DNA from: JBDTSW01 sp039930945
GTDB taxonomy: Bacteria; Actinomycetota; Thermoleophilia; Solirubrobacterales; 70-9
Reading direction: 5' to 3'
Length of the DNA: 17,234 bases
Assembly: GCA_039930945.1 (NCBI GenBank)
Contig: JBDTSW010000043.1
Span: forward strand, 1-17,234
The position numbers were made by a program, and so were the translations under genes. Shown in pieces: positions 8,168 through 15,977 of the stretch; within the stretch, counting starts at the first letter, position 1; every line of letters begins with the position of its first letter. The notes beneath the pieces were generated by a model. It made no database searches, was not told the origin of the DNA, and was given only the letters and a program-made list of their open reading frames with translations.

Positions 8168-9454
8168 TTGAGCGCCTTTCCCGAGAACGTCGCTCTGACC
8201 GAGATGGACGGCCTGCGTGTGATCACGGAGGCCGTCCCCTCGGTGCGCTCGGTGGCGCTGGGCATGTGGGTGAGGACGGGCTCGCGCGACGAGCAACCCG
8301 GCCAGGAGGGCCTCTCGCACTTCCTCGAGCACCTGTTGTTCAAGGGGACCGAGCGCCACTCGGCGATCGAGATCTCCGAGCTCTTCGACGGCATGGGCGC
8401 GGCGGCCAACGCCGCCACCTCGAAGGAGTCGACCCACCTGCACGCACGCTTCCTCGACGAGCACACCGAGGATGCCTTCGACCTGATGTCGGAGATGCTG
8501 CTCGATCCCTCTCTGCCCGAGGACGAGATCGATCCCGAGCGCGAGGTCGTGCTCGAGGAGATCGCGATGTACGAGGACGAGCCGCAGGACCGCGTCCACG
8601 ACGTCCTCTCCGAGGCCGTCTACGGCGAACATCCGCTCGGCAGGCGCGTCCTCGGCGAGGCCGTGGTGATCTCGGATGTGCCCCGCGACCAGATCGCCGG
8701 CTACCACTCGGCCCGCTACACGGCCGAGAACCTCGTCGTCTCGGCGGCGGGCCACGTCGACCACGCCGAGATCGTCGAGCTCGCGGGCCGCTACTTGAAG
8801 CCGCGGGCCTCCGGCGCCAACGGCGTCCCGGCCGCCGTGACCGACGACGCCCCGCGGCTTCGCTTCGACGCCAAGGAGACCGAGCAGTACCACATCTGCT
8901 TCGGCGGCCAGGGGATCAGCCGCGCCGACGAACGCCGCTTCGCGCTGGGCACGCTGGACACGATCTTCGGTGGCTCCAGCTCCTCGCGCCTGTTCTGCGA
9001 GATCCGCGAAAAGCGCGGCCTGGCCTACGCGGTCGGCTCCTACGCCGAGCAGTACGTCGATCGCGGGATGGTCGCCATGTACGTCGGCACCCGCTCCGAG
9101 AACGTCGCCGAGGCCTGCGAGATCATCGGCCGCGAGCTGGTGCTGCTGCGTGACCAGGGGGTCACCGGCTCCGAGCTGGCCCGCGCCAAGGAGCACCTCA
9201 AGGGCCGGCTGGTGCTGGGGATGGAATCGACCGGGGCCCGCATGGCTCGCCTCGCCCGCAGCCTTCTGTTCGAGATCCCGCTGCTGTCGGTCGACGAGAT
9301 GCTCGAGCGAGTCGATGCCGTCACCGCCGCCGACGTCGCTGCCCTGGCAGCTGAGTTCTACGATCCCGCCGGGCTTTCGGCGGCGTGCATCGGGCCGAGC
9401 GAGGAGCGCTTCCGCAGCGCCGCCGCCTCTGTCAGCGGGTCCGTGACGACGTGA
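8168..9454 (+). CDS. M16 family zinc metallopeptidase (processing-peptidase-like)
   Basis: This is a member of the M16 (pitrilysin / mitochondrial processing peptidase) family, 428 residues, with no signal peptide. The inverted zinc motif HFLEH (His51, Glu54, His55) is followed 76 residues later by the third ligand, Glu131, in VVLEEI. The C-terminal half keeps the substrate-binding REKRGLAYAVGS segment. The single-chain size matches bacterial MlpA/YmxG-type peptidases. Their physiological substrates are largely undefined, so no specific role is proposed. TTG 8168 is the only start between the pnp stop (same frame) and ATG 8204; it places HFLEH at the usual distance from the N-terminus. It begins 9 nt after pnp, a neighbourhood shared with Bacillus (mlpA near pnpA). 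The stop overlaps the dapB GTG (GTGA). Confidence 0.92.
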   Translation: MSAFPENVALTEMDGLRVITEAVPSVRSVALGMWVRTGSRDEQPGQEGLSHFLEHLLFKGTERHSAIEISELFDGMGAAANAATSKESTHLHARFLDEHTEDAFDLMSEMLLDPSLPEDEIDPEREVVLEEIAMYEDEPQDRVHDVLSEAVYGEHPLGRRVLGEAVVISDVPRDQIAGYHSARYTAENLVVSAAGHVDHAEIVELAGRYLKPRASGANGVPAAVTDDAPRLRFDAKETEQYHICFGGQGISRADERRFALGTLDTIFGGSSSSRLFCEIREKRGLAYAVGSYAEQYVDRGMVAMYVGTRSENVAEACEIIGRELVLLRDQGVTGSELARAKEHLKGRLVLGMESTGARMARLARSLLFEIPLLSVDEMLERVDAVTAADVAALAAEFYDPAGLSAACIGPSEERFRSAAASVSGSVTT

Positions 9455-10125
9455 TCAAGGTCGTCGTCAGCGGGGCCGCCGGGCGGATGGGGGGGACTGT
9501 CTGCAGCGCCGTCGAGGGCGCCGACGACATGGAGCTGGCCGGCCGGGCGGACCCGCGGCTCGACACCCAGCTTGCAGATCTGCTGGCCGACGCCGAGGTC
9601 GTCGTCGACTTCACCACACCCGACGCGGCCCCGGGCAACGCCCTGGAATGCGTCGCCGCCGGCGTCCACGTCGTCCTCGGTACGACCGGCTTCGACCTCG
9701 ACGCGCTCGCCGCCGCGGTCGAGCGCGAGCGGACCGGCGGCGCAAATCTCCTCGTCGCTCCCAACTTCGCGATCGGAGCCGTGCTGCTGATGGAGTTCTC
9801 GCGCCGCGCGGCCGGGCAGATGCCCGAGTGCGAGATCATCGAGCTTCACCACCCCGACAAGGTCGACACGCCCTCCGGCACCGCCAAGCGCACAGCCGAG
9901 CTGATCGGCGAGGCCGGTGGCAGGGTCCACGAGCCGATTCACTCGATCCGCCTGCCGGGTCTGGTCGCCCACCAGGAGGTGATCTTCGGCGGCGAGGGCC
10001 AGACGCTGTCGATCCGCCACGACACCACCGACCGCAGCTCGTTCATGCCGGGCGTTCTGCTGGCCACGCGCCGCGTCGGCGGCCTGGAGCAGCCGGTCAC
10101 CGTGGGGCTCGAGAATCTCCTCTAG
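9451..10125 (+). CDS. dapB: 4-hydroxy-tetrahydrodipicolinate reductase
   Basis: DapB reduces the DapA product with NAD(P)H to tetrahydrodipicolinate on the way to diaminopimelate and lysine. The Rossmann dinucleotide motif GAAGRMG (residues 8-14), VVDFTTPDA and VLGTTGFD lie in the N-terminal domain. The catalytic and substrate-binding signature ELHHPDKVDTPSGTA lies near residues 131-145, followed by RLPGLVAHQEVIFGGEGQ. The protein is 224 residues, somewhat short for a family that is usually about 240-270, with loss mainly in the N-terminal domain. GTG 9451 shares bases with the stop of the M16 peptidase gene, indicating coupled translation. dapA lies two genes downstream, separated by an amidase gene. 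Confidence 0.95.
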   Translation: MIKVVVSGAAGRMGGTVCSAVEGADDMELAGRADPRLDTQLADLLADAEVVVDFTTPDAAPGNALECVAAGVHVVLGTTGFDLDALAAAVERERTGGANLLVAPNFAIGAVLLMEFSRRAAGQMPECEIIELHHPDKVDTPSGTAKRTAELIGEAGGRVHEPIHSIRLPGLVAHQEVIFGGEGQTLSIRHDTTDRSSFMPGVLLATRRVGGLEQPVTVGLENLL

Positions 10126-10134
10126 GCAACCCGA

Positions 10135-11580
10135 GTGACCGGGAAGCCGGCGGCGCTTGACGCGACCGCACAGGCCGAGATGGTTCGAGCCGGCGAGGCG
10201 AGCCCGCTGGAGCTGACCGAAGCGGCGATCGCGCGGATCGAGGCGCTCAACCCCGAGATCAACGCGGTCATCCACCCGCTCTTCGAGCAGGCACGCGAGG
10301 CGGCGCAGGGCGAGATCTGTGACGGGCCCTTCCGCGGCGTCCCCTTCCTGCTCAAGGACATAGGCGCGACCTTCGCCGGCATGCCGCTTCACATGGGGAT
10401 GCGCCTGCTGAAGGAGATGGACTTCCGCCTGCCCGTCGACACCTACCTCGCACAGCGCTTCCGCGAGGCCGGGTTCATCACCCTCGGCAAGACCAACGTG
10501 CCCGAGCTGGGCATCCTGCCGACGACCGAGCCCGACGTCTACGGCGCCACCCACAACCCCTGGGACCTGGAGCGCTCGACCGGGGGCTCCAGCGGCGGCT
10601 CCGCCGCCGCGGTCGCCTCGGGGATGGTGCCCGTCGCCCACGCCAACGACGGCGGCGGCTCGATCCGCATTCCCGCCAGCGCCTGTGGCCTGGTGGGGCT
10701 GAAGCCGACCCGCCAGCGGACCAGCGAGGGCCCGGTGATCGGCGATGTCATGTCTGGCCTCACCACCGAGCTGGTGGTCTCGCGCTCGGTCCGCGACACG
10801 GCGGCGATCCTCGACGCGGTCCACGGCCCGGCGCCGGGCGACCCCTATGCGGCGCCTCCCCCCGAGCGCCCCTATGTCAAGGAGTTGGAGGCCGATCCCG
10901 GGAAGCTGCGAATCGGGATCGCGCTGCAGCCGCCGATGGAGGTCGAGATCGACCCGGTGGTCATCGAGGCCACCCAGGGGGTCGCCGGCCTGCTCGAGTC
11001 CCTCGGCCACGAGCTGGGGGAGTGGGACGTCTCGGTCTTCGAGCCCTTCGACATCGTCGAGACCTTTCTCACCCGATGGAAGTCCGGGCAGGCGGCGATG
11101 GCGATGACGCTGGGCCGGGCCGCCGGGCGCGAGCTTGGCCCGGACGATTTCGAGCCGCTGACCTGGGCCCTGATCGAGGCGGGCCGCAAGCACACGGCCG
11201 CCGAGTACCTTGACGCCGTCGCCAAGCATCAGTTGATGGCGAGGATCGCCGCCGGCGCCCAGGGGTCCGCCTTCGACCTGCTGCTGATGCCGACGATGGG
11301 CGAGCGCCCCGTTCCGCTGGGGACCTTCGACGACTCGGGCCCCGAACCGATGGACGCGATCTACCGGGCCGCCCGCAGCGCCGGCTTCGCCGCCTTCTTC
11401 AACGCCAGCGGCCAGCCCGCGATCTCGCTGCCGCTGCACTGGAGCGAGGACGGCCTGCCGATCGGCGTCCAGCTCGCCGCCGCGCTGGGACGAGAGGACC
11501 TGCTGATTCGTGTCGCCGCCCAGCTCGAGCGGGCGCGGCCCTGGGCCGACCGCACACCGCCGACCTTCGCGCAGGGATAA
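10135..11580 (+). CDS. Amidase-signature family amidohydrolase
   Basis: This serine amidohydrolase of the amidase-signature family has 481 residues. The Ser-cisSer-Lys triad is readable: Lys74 in FLLKDIG, cis-Ser152 in TGGSSGGSAAA, and nucleophile Ser176 in NDGGGSIRIPA. The 24-residue Ser-Ser spacing is canonical. The GGGSIRIPA variant and the C-terminal LLMPTMGERPVPLG and NASGQPAISLPLHW segments resemble stand-alone amidases of the 6-aminohexanoate-cyclic-dimer-hydrolase-like group more than GatA. No gatB or gatC is nearby, so tRNA amidotransferase is unlikely. The substrate cannot be told from sequence. GTG 10135 starts 9 nt after dapB, and dapA follows 8 nt after the TAA. This places it inside a dap transcription unit, though a role in lysine synthesis is not established. 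Confidence 0.9.
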   Translation: MTGKPAALDATAQAEMVRAGEASPLELTEAAIARIEALNPEINAVIHPLFEQAREAAQGEICDGPFRGVPFLLKDIGATFAGMPLHMGMRLLKEMDFRLPVDTYLAQRFREAGFITLGKTNVPELGILPTTEPDVYGATHNPWDLERSTGGSSGGSAAAVASGMVPVAHANDGGGSIRIPASACGLVGLKPTRQRTSEGPVIGDVMSGLTTELVVSRSVRDTAAILDAVHGPAPGDPYAAPPPERPYVKELEADPGKLRIGIALQPPMEVEIDPVVIEATQGVAGLLESLGHELGEWDVSVFEPFDIVETFLTRWKSGQAAMAMTLGRAAGRELGPDDFEPLTWALIEAGRKHTAAEYLDAVAKHQLMARIAAGAQGSAFDLLLMPTMGERPVPLGTFDDSGPEPMDAIYRAARSAGFAAFFNASGQPAISLPLHWSEDGLPIGVQLAAALGREDLLIRVAAQLERARPWADRTPPTFAQG

Positions 11581-11588
11581 TCACCGCG

Positions 11589-12473
11589 ATGGACACGATC
11601 TCAGGCGTGATCACGGCGATGGTGACCCCCTTCGACCGGGAGGGTGCGGTCAACCTCGACTCGGCGCGCGCGCTCGCCGGCCGCCTCGTCGACCAGGGCT
11701 CGCACGGGCTGGTGGTCGCCGGCACCACCGGCGAGTCGCCGACCCTGTCCGACGCCGAGAAGCTGGAACTGCTGACGGCGGTCAAGGACGAGGTCGGCGA
11801 CCGCGCCACCGTGATCTGCGGGACCGGCTCAAACGCCACCGCGCACGCGATCGAGCTGACCAAGGGCGCCTGTCGGGTCGGCGCCGACGCGGTCCTCGTC
11901 GTCACGCCCTACTACAACAAGCCCAACCGGGCGGGGCTGCGGGCGCACTTCGAGGCCGTCGCCGGGGCGGCCGGCGAGACCCCGGTTGTCCTCTACAACA
12001 TTCCCTCGCGGTGCGGCGTCAACCTCTCAGTGGACTTCATCGCCGAGCTCGCGGGCGACATCGCCAACATCGTCGCCGTCAAGCAGGCCAACAACGACGA
12101 GCTTGGGCCGATCGAGGGGATCGACCTCCTCGCCGGCAACGACGAGACCCTTCTCCGGGCCCTGGAGCTCGGGGGGACGGGAGGCATCCTCGTCGCCTCC
12201 CACCTGGTCGGCGCCGAGATGCGGGCGATCTACGAGGCGCACAAGGCCGGCGAGGGCGGGCGGGCGCACGAGCTCGAGGCCGAGCTGATGCCGGTCTATG
12301 AGGCGCTGACGGTGACCGCGAACCCGATCCCCGTCAAGGCCGGGCTGGAGATGCTCGGCGTGATCGAGGGCGGCCTGCGGCTGCCGATGGTGCCGGCATC
12401 GGCCCAGGAGCGCTCGGTCGTGCGCGCGGCGCTCGAGCGCCACGGGCTGCCGGTTGCGGGCGGAGCCGGCTGA
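11589..12473 (+). CDS. dapA: 4-hydroxy-tetrahydrodipicolinate synthase
   Basis: DapA condenses pyruvate with aspartate-semialdehyde, the first committed step to diaminopimelate and lysine. The 294-residue (beta/alpha)8 enzyme shows the Schiff-base Lys165 in AVKQANND. The proton-relay residues are present: threonine in GTTGES (45-50), tyrosine in TPYYNKP (Tyr108/109) and Tyr136 in VLYNIPSR. The surrounding lysine-site motif (AVKQ rather than the commoner IKEA/IKDA) is a mild variant, but the other catalytic residues support DapA over related aldolases. Linkage to dapB strengthens the call. ATG 11589 has AGGGA about 11 nt upstream, in the tail of the amidase gene. rnj follows 19 nt after the stop, as dapA precedes rnjB in Bacillus. 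Confidence 0.95.
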   Translation: MDTISGVITAMVTPFDREGAVNLDSARALAGRLVDQGSHGLVVAGTTGESPTLSDAEKLELLTAVKDEVGDRATVICGTGSNATAHAIELTKGACRVGADAVLVVTPYYNKPNRAGLRAHFEAVAGAAGETPVVLYNIPSRCGVNLSVDFIAELAGDIANIVAVKQANNDELGPIEGIDLLAGNDETLLRALELGGTGGILVASHLVGAEMRAIYEAHKAGEGGRAHELEAELMPVYEALTVTANPIPVKAGLEMLGVIEGGLRLPMVPASAQERSVVRAALERHGLPVAGGAG

Positions 12474-12492
12474 TGGCCCGGGCGCGCGCAAC

Positions 12493-14160
12493 GTGAGCGG
12501 CAGGCTCGGCATCCGCCCCCTGGGCGGCCTCGGCGAGATCGGCAAGAACATGGCCGTGGTCGAGCGCGACGGCCGGATCGTGATCATCGACTGCGGGCTG
12601 ATGTTTCCCACCGCGGAGATGCTCGGCATCGACCTGGTGCTCCCCGACTTCTCTTCGCTGCGAGGCCGCGCCGACGACATCGAGGCGATCGTGCTCACCC
12701 ACGGGCACGAGGACCACGTCGGGGCGCTGCCGTACTTCCTCCGCGAGGTGGGGATGCCGGGCGCGATCTACGGCGGCCCGCTGACGATCGGCCTGGTGCG
12801 CTCGAAGCTGGAGGAGCGCAAGCTCCGAGAGGCGCCGCTCGAGGTGCTCGACCCGGGGGAGCGGGTGAAGGCCGGGCCGTTCGAGCTCGAGCTGGTGCAC
12901 ATGTCGCACTCGATCCCCGACGCCTGCGCCGTCGCCGTGCGCTCGGACCTGGGCACGGTGCTGTTCACCGGCGACTACAAGTTCGACCAGACCCCGGTCG
13001 ACGGCGACCCGGCCGACGTCTCGCGCCTGGCCGAGCTCGGCCGCGACGGCGTGCTCTGCCTGTGCGGGGACTCGACCAACGCCGACCGCCCCGGCATCGC
13101 CCCCTCCGAGTCCTCGGTGGGGCCGGCGCTGCTGGAGGCGTTCTCCCGCTGCGAGGGGCGGATCATCGTCACCTCGTTTGCCTCCAACGTCCACCGCGTC
13201 CAGCAGGTGATCGACGCCGCGGTCAAGCTCGACCGCAGGGTGGCGCTGGTCGGGCGCTCGATGCGCAAGAACTTCAACATTGCCTCCAACCTCGGGATCG
13301 CCTCGGCCCCCCACGGGCTGCTGATCCCGCCGAAGGAGATCAGCGACTTCCCCGACCACAAGATCGTCGCGATCTCCACCGGCAGCCAGGGCGAGCCGCT
13401 CTCGGCGTTGCGGCGGATGGCCTTCAACGACCATCGCGACGTCGAGCTGCACTCGGGCGACACGGTGATCTTCTCCGCCACCCCGGTCCCCGGCAACGAG
13501 CGCTCGGTGAACGAGACGATCGACCGCATCTTCCAGATCGGGGCGCAGGTCGTGACCGCAGCCGACGAGCCGATCCACGCCTCCGGCCACGGCTGGCAGG
13601 AGGAGCTGAAGCTGATGCTCAATCTGACGCGGCCAAAATACGTGTTCCCCTTCCACGGCGACTACAAGCGCCTGCGGCTCCACGGCGAGCTGGCCGAGTC
13701 GGTCGGGGTCGATCCCGACGACATCTTCCGCGGCCGCAACGGGCTCACGCTCGAGATCGACGACAAGGGAGCGCGCTTCGGCAAGGACGTCCACGCCGGC
13801 GTGATCTTCGTCGACGGCGTCGACATCGGCGACCCCGACGATGTCGCCCTACGCGACCGGCGCACGCTCTCGGCCGATGGCATCTTCATCGTCGTCGCGA
13901 CGATCTCCGCCGACGACGGCGAGCAGGTCGCGCCGCCGGAGATCATCTTCCGCGGGGTGCCCTTCCTCGAACAGAAGGAGGCCGAGGAGCTGATCGAGGA
14001 GTTGCGCGACGTGGTCGAGGACTCACTCGCCGCCGCCGCCAAGGACGGCGTGCGCGAGCCGACGCTGCTGCAGGAGGACCTCCACGACGACATCGCCGCG
14101 TTCATCTACAAGCGCCTGCGCCGCCGGCCGATGGTTCTCCCGGTCGTGGTCGAGGTCTGA
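12493..14160 (+). CDS. rnj: Ribonuclease J
   Basis: RNase J is a metallo-beta-lactamase/beta-CASP nuclease with 5'-3' exonuclease and endonuclease activity in mRNA decay and rRNA maturation. From GTG 12493 the product is 555 residues, the standard length. LGGLGEIGKNM opens the protein. The zinc site is complete: HGHEDH (His70, His72, Asp74, His75), His139 in HMSHSIPD, Asp161 in FTGDYKFD, and His362/His366 in HASGH. The beta-CASP region contains SFASNVHRVQQVIDAA, and the C-terminal dimerisation domain ends near VVVEV. TTG 12454 would extend into dapA by 20 nt and adds no family-like residues. It completes an RNA-decay set with nrnA and pnp and probably ends the long transcription unit, since the next gene has its own candidate promoter. 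Confidence 0.96.
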   Translation: MSGRLGIRPLGGLGEIGKNMAVVERDGRIVIIDCGLMFPTAEMLGIDLVLPDFSSLRGRADDIEAIVLTHGHEDHVGALPYFLREVGMPGAIYGGPLTIGLVRSKLEERKLREAPLEVLDPGERVKAGPFELELVHMSHSIPDACAVAVRSDLGTVLFTGDYKFDQTPVDGDPADVSRLAELGRDGVLCLCGDSTNADRPGIAPSESSVGPALLEAFSRCEGRIIVTSFASNVHRVQQVIDAAVKLDRRVALVGRSMRKNFNIASNLGIASAPHGLLIPPKEISDFPDHKIVAISTGSQGEPLSALRRMAFNDHRDVELHSGDTVIFSATPVPGNERSVNETIDRIFQIGAQVVTAADEPIHASGHGWQEELKLMLNLTRPKYVFPFHGDYKRLRLHGELAESVGVDPDDIFRGRNGLTLEIDDKGARFGKDVHAGVIFVDGVDIGDPDDVALRDRRTLSADGIFIVVATISADDGEQVAPPEIIFRGVPFLEQKEAEELIEELRDVVEDSLAAAAKDGVREPTLLQEDLHDDIAAFIYKRLRRRPMVLPVVVEV

Positions 14161-14190
14161 CGGACAACCGTCCAGCAGCGCCCGGGCCGC

Positions 14191-14199
14191 TGGTACATT
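14191..14199 (+). promoter_or_regulatory. Candidate extended -10 (TGG-TACATT) for the secreted peptidase gene
   Basis: In the 89-nt gap after rnj, TGGTACATT (hexamer TACATT at 14194-14199) forms an extended -10. A start near 14206 would give a leader of about 44 nt with GAAGGGA (14235-14241) 8 nt before the GTG at 14250. No -35 is evident. It shares the TGN-TANNTT form with the candidates before rpsO and rbfA. Confidence 0.35.
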
Positions 14200-14249
14200 T
14201 GACCCCATAGGCAGGGGACTTCCCAGCAGGAGCTGAAGGGAACAAGACA

Positions 14250-15779
14250 GTGCGTCGAGCAGGAATCGTGGCGGCGATCGCAGCCGTTGGGGCCGGACTC
14301 GCCGTGGCCCCGAGCGCCTCAGCGCGGGCTCCTGCGGTGGACGCCGCGCTCAGGGGCGCCGACGCGCCCGCCAGGCAACTGCGCCCCACGGCGACCAAGA
14401 CCCTGCCCGGCGGCACCGTGGTCCACCGCTTCCGACAGGAGGTCGGAGGGGTTCGGGTGGTGGCGGGCGGCTCGGTCGTGATCGACACTCCCGCCGGGGC
14501 GCCCCAGCTCCTCTTCGACAACTCCCGCGGCGGGCTCGACGCCCCGGGACCGACCTCCGTCTCTCGCGGCTCCGCGATCGCCGCGGCGCTGGCCGGCGTC
14601 GCCGGCGAGCAGGTCGAGGGCCGGCCCAGCGCCCGCCAGGTGGTCGTCGGAGGCGACGGCGGCACGCTCGCCTGGGAGGTGAGCGTGTTCACCCGCCGCC
14701 CCGCCGACTACCTGATCCGCGTCGACGCGACCTCGGGCGAGGTGATCTCGACGGTCAACCAGATCCGGCAGGCCACCGCCCAGGCCCGGCTGTTCGTTCC
14801 CAACCCGGTCGTCGCCAACGACGGCTACGGCGGGCTCAAGGACCACAAGGACGAGAACTCGAACAAGCTCACCCACCTGCGCGAGCCGGTGACGCTGGAC
14901 AACCTCAAGAACGGCCAGACCTGCCTCAAGGGGGACTGGGTCAACGTCAAGCGCTCGAGCAAGGCGAAGAAGGTCTGCAAGGGCTCGCTCGACTGGTCCA
15001 AGGTGAAGCGGCACAACAACCGCTTCGAGGCGCTGATGGCCTACTTCCACATCGACGAGGCCCAGCAATACATGCAGACGCTCGACCTCGGCGAGCCGAT
15101 CAACGCCGAGTCGCAGGACGTGGTCGTCAACTCCTTCTCCGACGACAACTCCTTCTACGCGCCGGGCCGGGACAGGATCGAGACCGGGACCGGCGGGGTC
15201 GACGACGGCGAGGACGCCGAGGTGATCGTGCACGAGTACGGGCACGCCGTCCAGTTCGCCCAAAACCACCCGGCCTTCTCCGGCGGGACGTCCTTCGACG
15301 ACGCCGGCGCCCAGGGCGAGGGCTTCGGCGACTACCTCTCGCAGGCCTACTCGACCGAGGCCGTCGGCTTCGACAACAAGTGGAGCCACTGCGTGATGGA
15401 GTGGGACGCGACCTCCTACGACGACGCCTCAACGCCCCCGCCCGGCATCTGCCTGCGGCGGACCGACAACGACAACACCCTGACCGAGCAGGAAGCCGAG
15501 TGCGGCGACACCGAGATCCACTGCATCGGCGAGGTCTGGGCGAGCGCGCTCTCCGACCTGCGGATGGAGCTCGACGTCGATGGCTTCGACCTCTCGATCA
15601 TGGACCGGGTGGTGTTGACCTCACATGAGCTGCTGACGCCGGGGCCCGATTTCCAGCAGGCGAGCGAGGCCTTGATCTTCGCCGACGAGGACTTGTACGA
15701 CGCCGGCGACCACTGCACCGAGATCCGCGCCGAGCTGGTCGCCCGCGAGCTGCTCAACCCCGGCTACGTCTGCGCTTAG
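14250..15779 (+). CDS. Secreted fungalysin-like (M36/M4-type) zinc metallopeptidase
   Basis: This is a predicted exported zinc endopeptidase of 509 residues. A Sec signal peptide (RR, then an Ala/Val-rich core, with cleavage likely after SASA at residue 25) is followed by an FTP-type propeptide (VVHRFRQEVGGVRVV, about 55-70) and a PepSY-like segment (YLIRVDATSGEVIS, about 153-166). The catalytic motif HEYGH (328-332) precedes the third ligand, Glu357, in QGEGFGDYLSQ. The 24-residue gap is nearer the M36 fungalysin spacing than the thermolysin one. Eight cysteines imply disulfides; Cys225 and Cys243 bracket a lysine-rich loop. GTG 14250 is supported by GAAGGGA 8 nt upstream. It is not part of the conserved housekeeping order. 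Substrate unknown; extracellular protein digestion is the family expectation. Confidence 0.85.
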   Translation: MRRAGIVAAIAAVGAGLAVAPSASARAPAVDAALRGADAPARQLRPTATKTLPGGTVVHRFRQEVGGVRVVAGGSVVIDTPAGAPQLLFDNSRGGLDAPGPTSVSRGSAIAAALAGVAGEQVEGRPSARQVVVGGDGGTLAWEVSVFTRRPADYLIRVDATSGEVISTVNQIRQATAQARLFVPNPVVANDGYGGLKDHKDENSNKLTHLREPVTLDNLKNGQTCLKGDWVNVKRSSKAKKVCKGSLDWSKVKRHNNRFEALMAYFHIDEAQQYMQTLDLGEPINAESQDVVVNSFSDDNSFYAPGRDRIETGTGGVDDGEDAEVIVHEYGHAVQFAQNHPAFSGGTSFDDAGAQGEGFGDYLSQAYSTEAVGFDNKWSHCVMEWDATSYDDASTPPPGICLRRTDNDNTLTEQEAECGDTEIHCIGEVWASALSDLRMELDVDGFDLSIMDRVVLTSHELLTPGPDFQQASEALIFADEDLYDAGDHCTEIRAELVARELLNPGYVCA

Positions 15780-15790
15780 CCCTGACGCTG

Positions 15791-15815
15791 GGGCCCCGGA
15801 GAAGAGTCGGGGCCC
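15791..15815 (+). terminator. Strong GC hairpin after the peptidase gene
   Basis: GGGCCCCG (15791-15798) pairs perfectly with CGGGGCCC (15808-15815) around a 9-nt loop, starting 12 nt after the peptidase stop. There is no following T-run, so it resembles the U-tract-less terminators often predicted in GC-rich actinobacteria, or an mRNA 3'-end protector. The stem is palindromic and could act on both strands. Confidence 0.55.
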
Positions 15816-15847
15816 GCCGGAGTCCAAGGGAGGGGGAAATCCGGCGG
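15814..15847. repeat. Inverted repeat CCGCCGG / CCGGCGG, overlapping the first hairpin
   Basis: CCGCCGG (15814-15820) pairs with CCGGCGG (15841-15847) across a 20-nt purine-rich loop that includes AGGGAGGGGG. Two bases are shared with the preceding 8-bp hairpin, so the two stems compete at their junction. It may be part of a composite bidirectional terminator. Confidence 0.4.
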
Positions 15848-15879
15848 ACCCCTGTGGCCTTGATTTGGCCTCTGGCCCA

Positions 15880-15901
15880 TCGGTGACCGGGGGGTCGCCG
15901 A
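15880..15901. terminator. Third hairpin of the convergent intergenic region
   Basis: TCGGTGACC (15880-15888) pairs with GGTCGCCGA (15893-15901) around GGGG. It has nine pairs, one of them G-U on the plus strand (A-C mismatched on the minus strand). Lying between convergent genes, it probably contributes to termination of the peptidase transcript. No T-tract follows. Confidence 0.45.
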
Positions 15902-15977
15902 CGGGCGTGGTGTCTCGTCCCAACCGGCAACCTATGAACTGGTCCTAAACCCCGCCTAAGGGCTGGCGAACACGCGA

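Noticed and set aside
9358..11439. Long minus-strand open frame antisense to dapB and the amidase gene
   Set aside because: Same cause: composition-driven antisense frame with no recognisable family, opposite two well-supported enzymes.
10135..11580. Amidase as GatA subunit of Asp/Glu-tRNA amidotransferase
   Set aside because: The GGGSIRIPA motif and C-terminal segments fit stand-alone amidases better, and no gatB or gatC is adjacent.
12454..12492. TTG 12454 as the RNase J start
   Set aside because: It would overlap dapA by 20 nt and add residues unlike the family. GTG 12493 gives the standard 555-residue length.
14162..14173. GGAC-AACC-GTCC stem just after rnj as a terminator
   Set aside because: Four base pairs only and no T-run; too weak to support as a feature.
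14214..14224. GGGGACTTCCC near-palindrome in the peptidase leader
   Set aside because: It resembles a eukaryotic NF-kappaB site, which has no meaning here; a 3-bp stem in GC-rich DNA is expected by chance.
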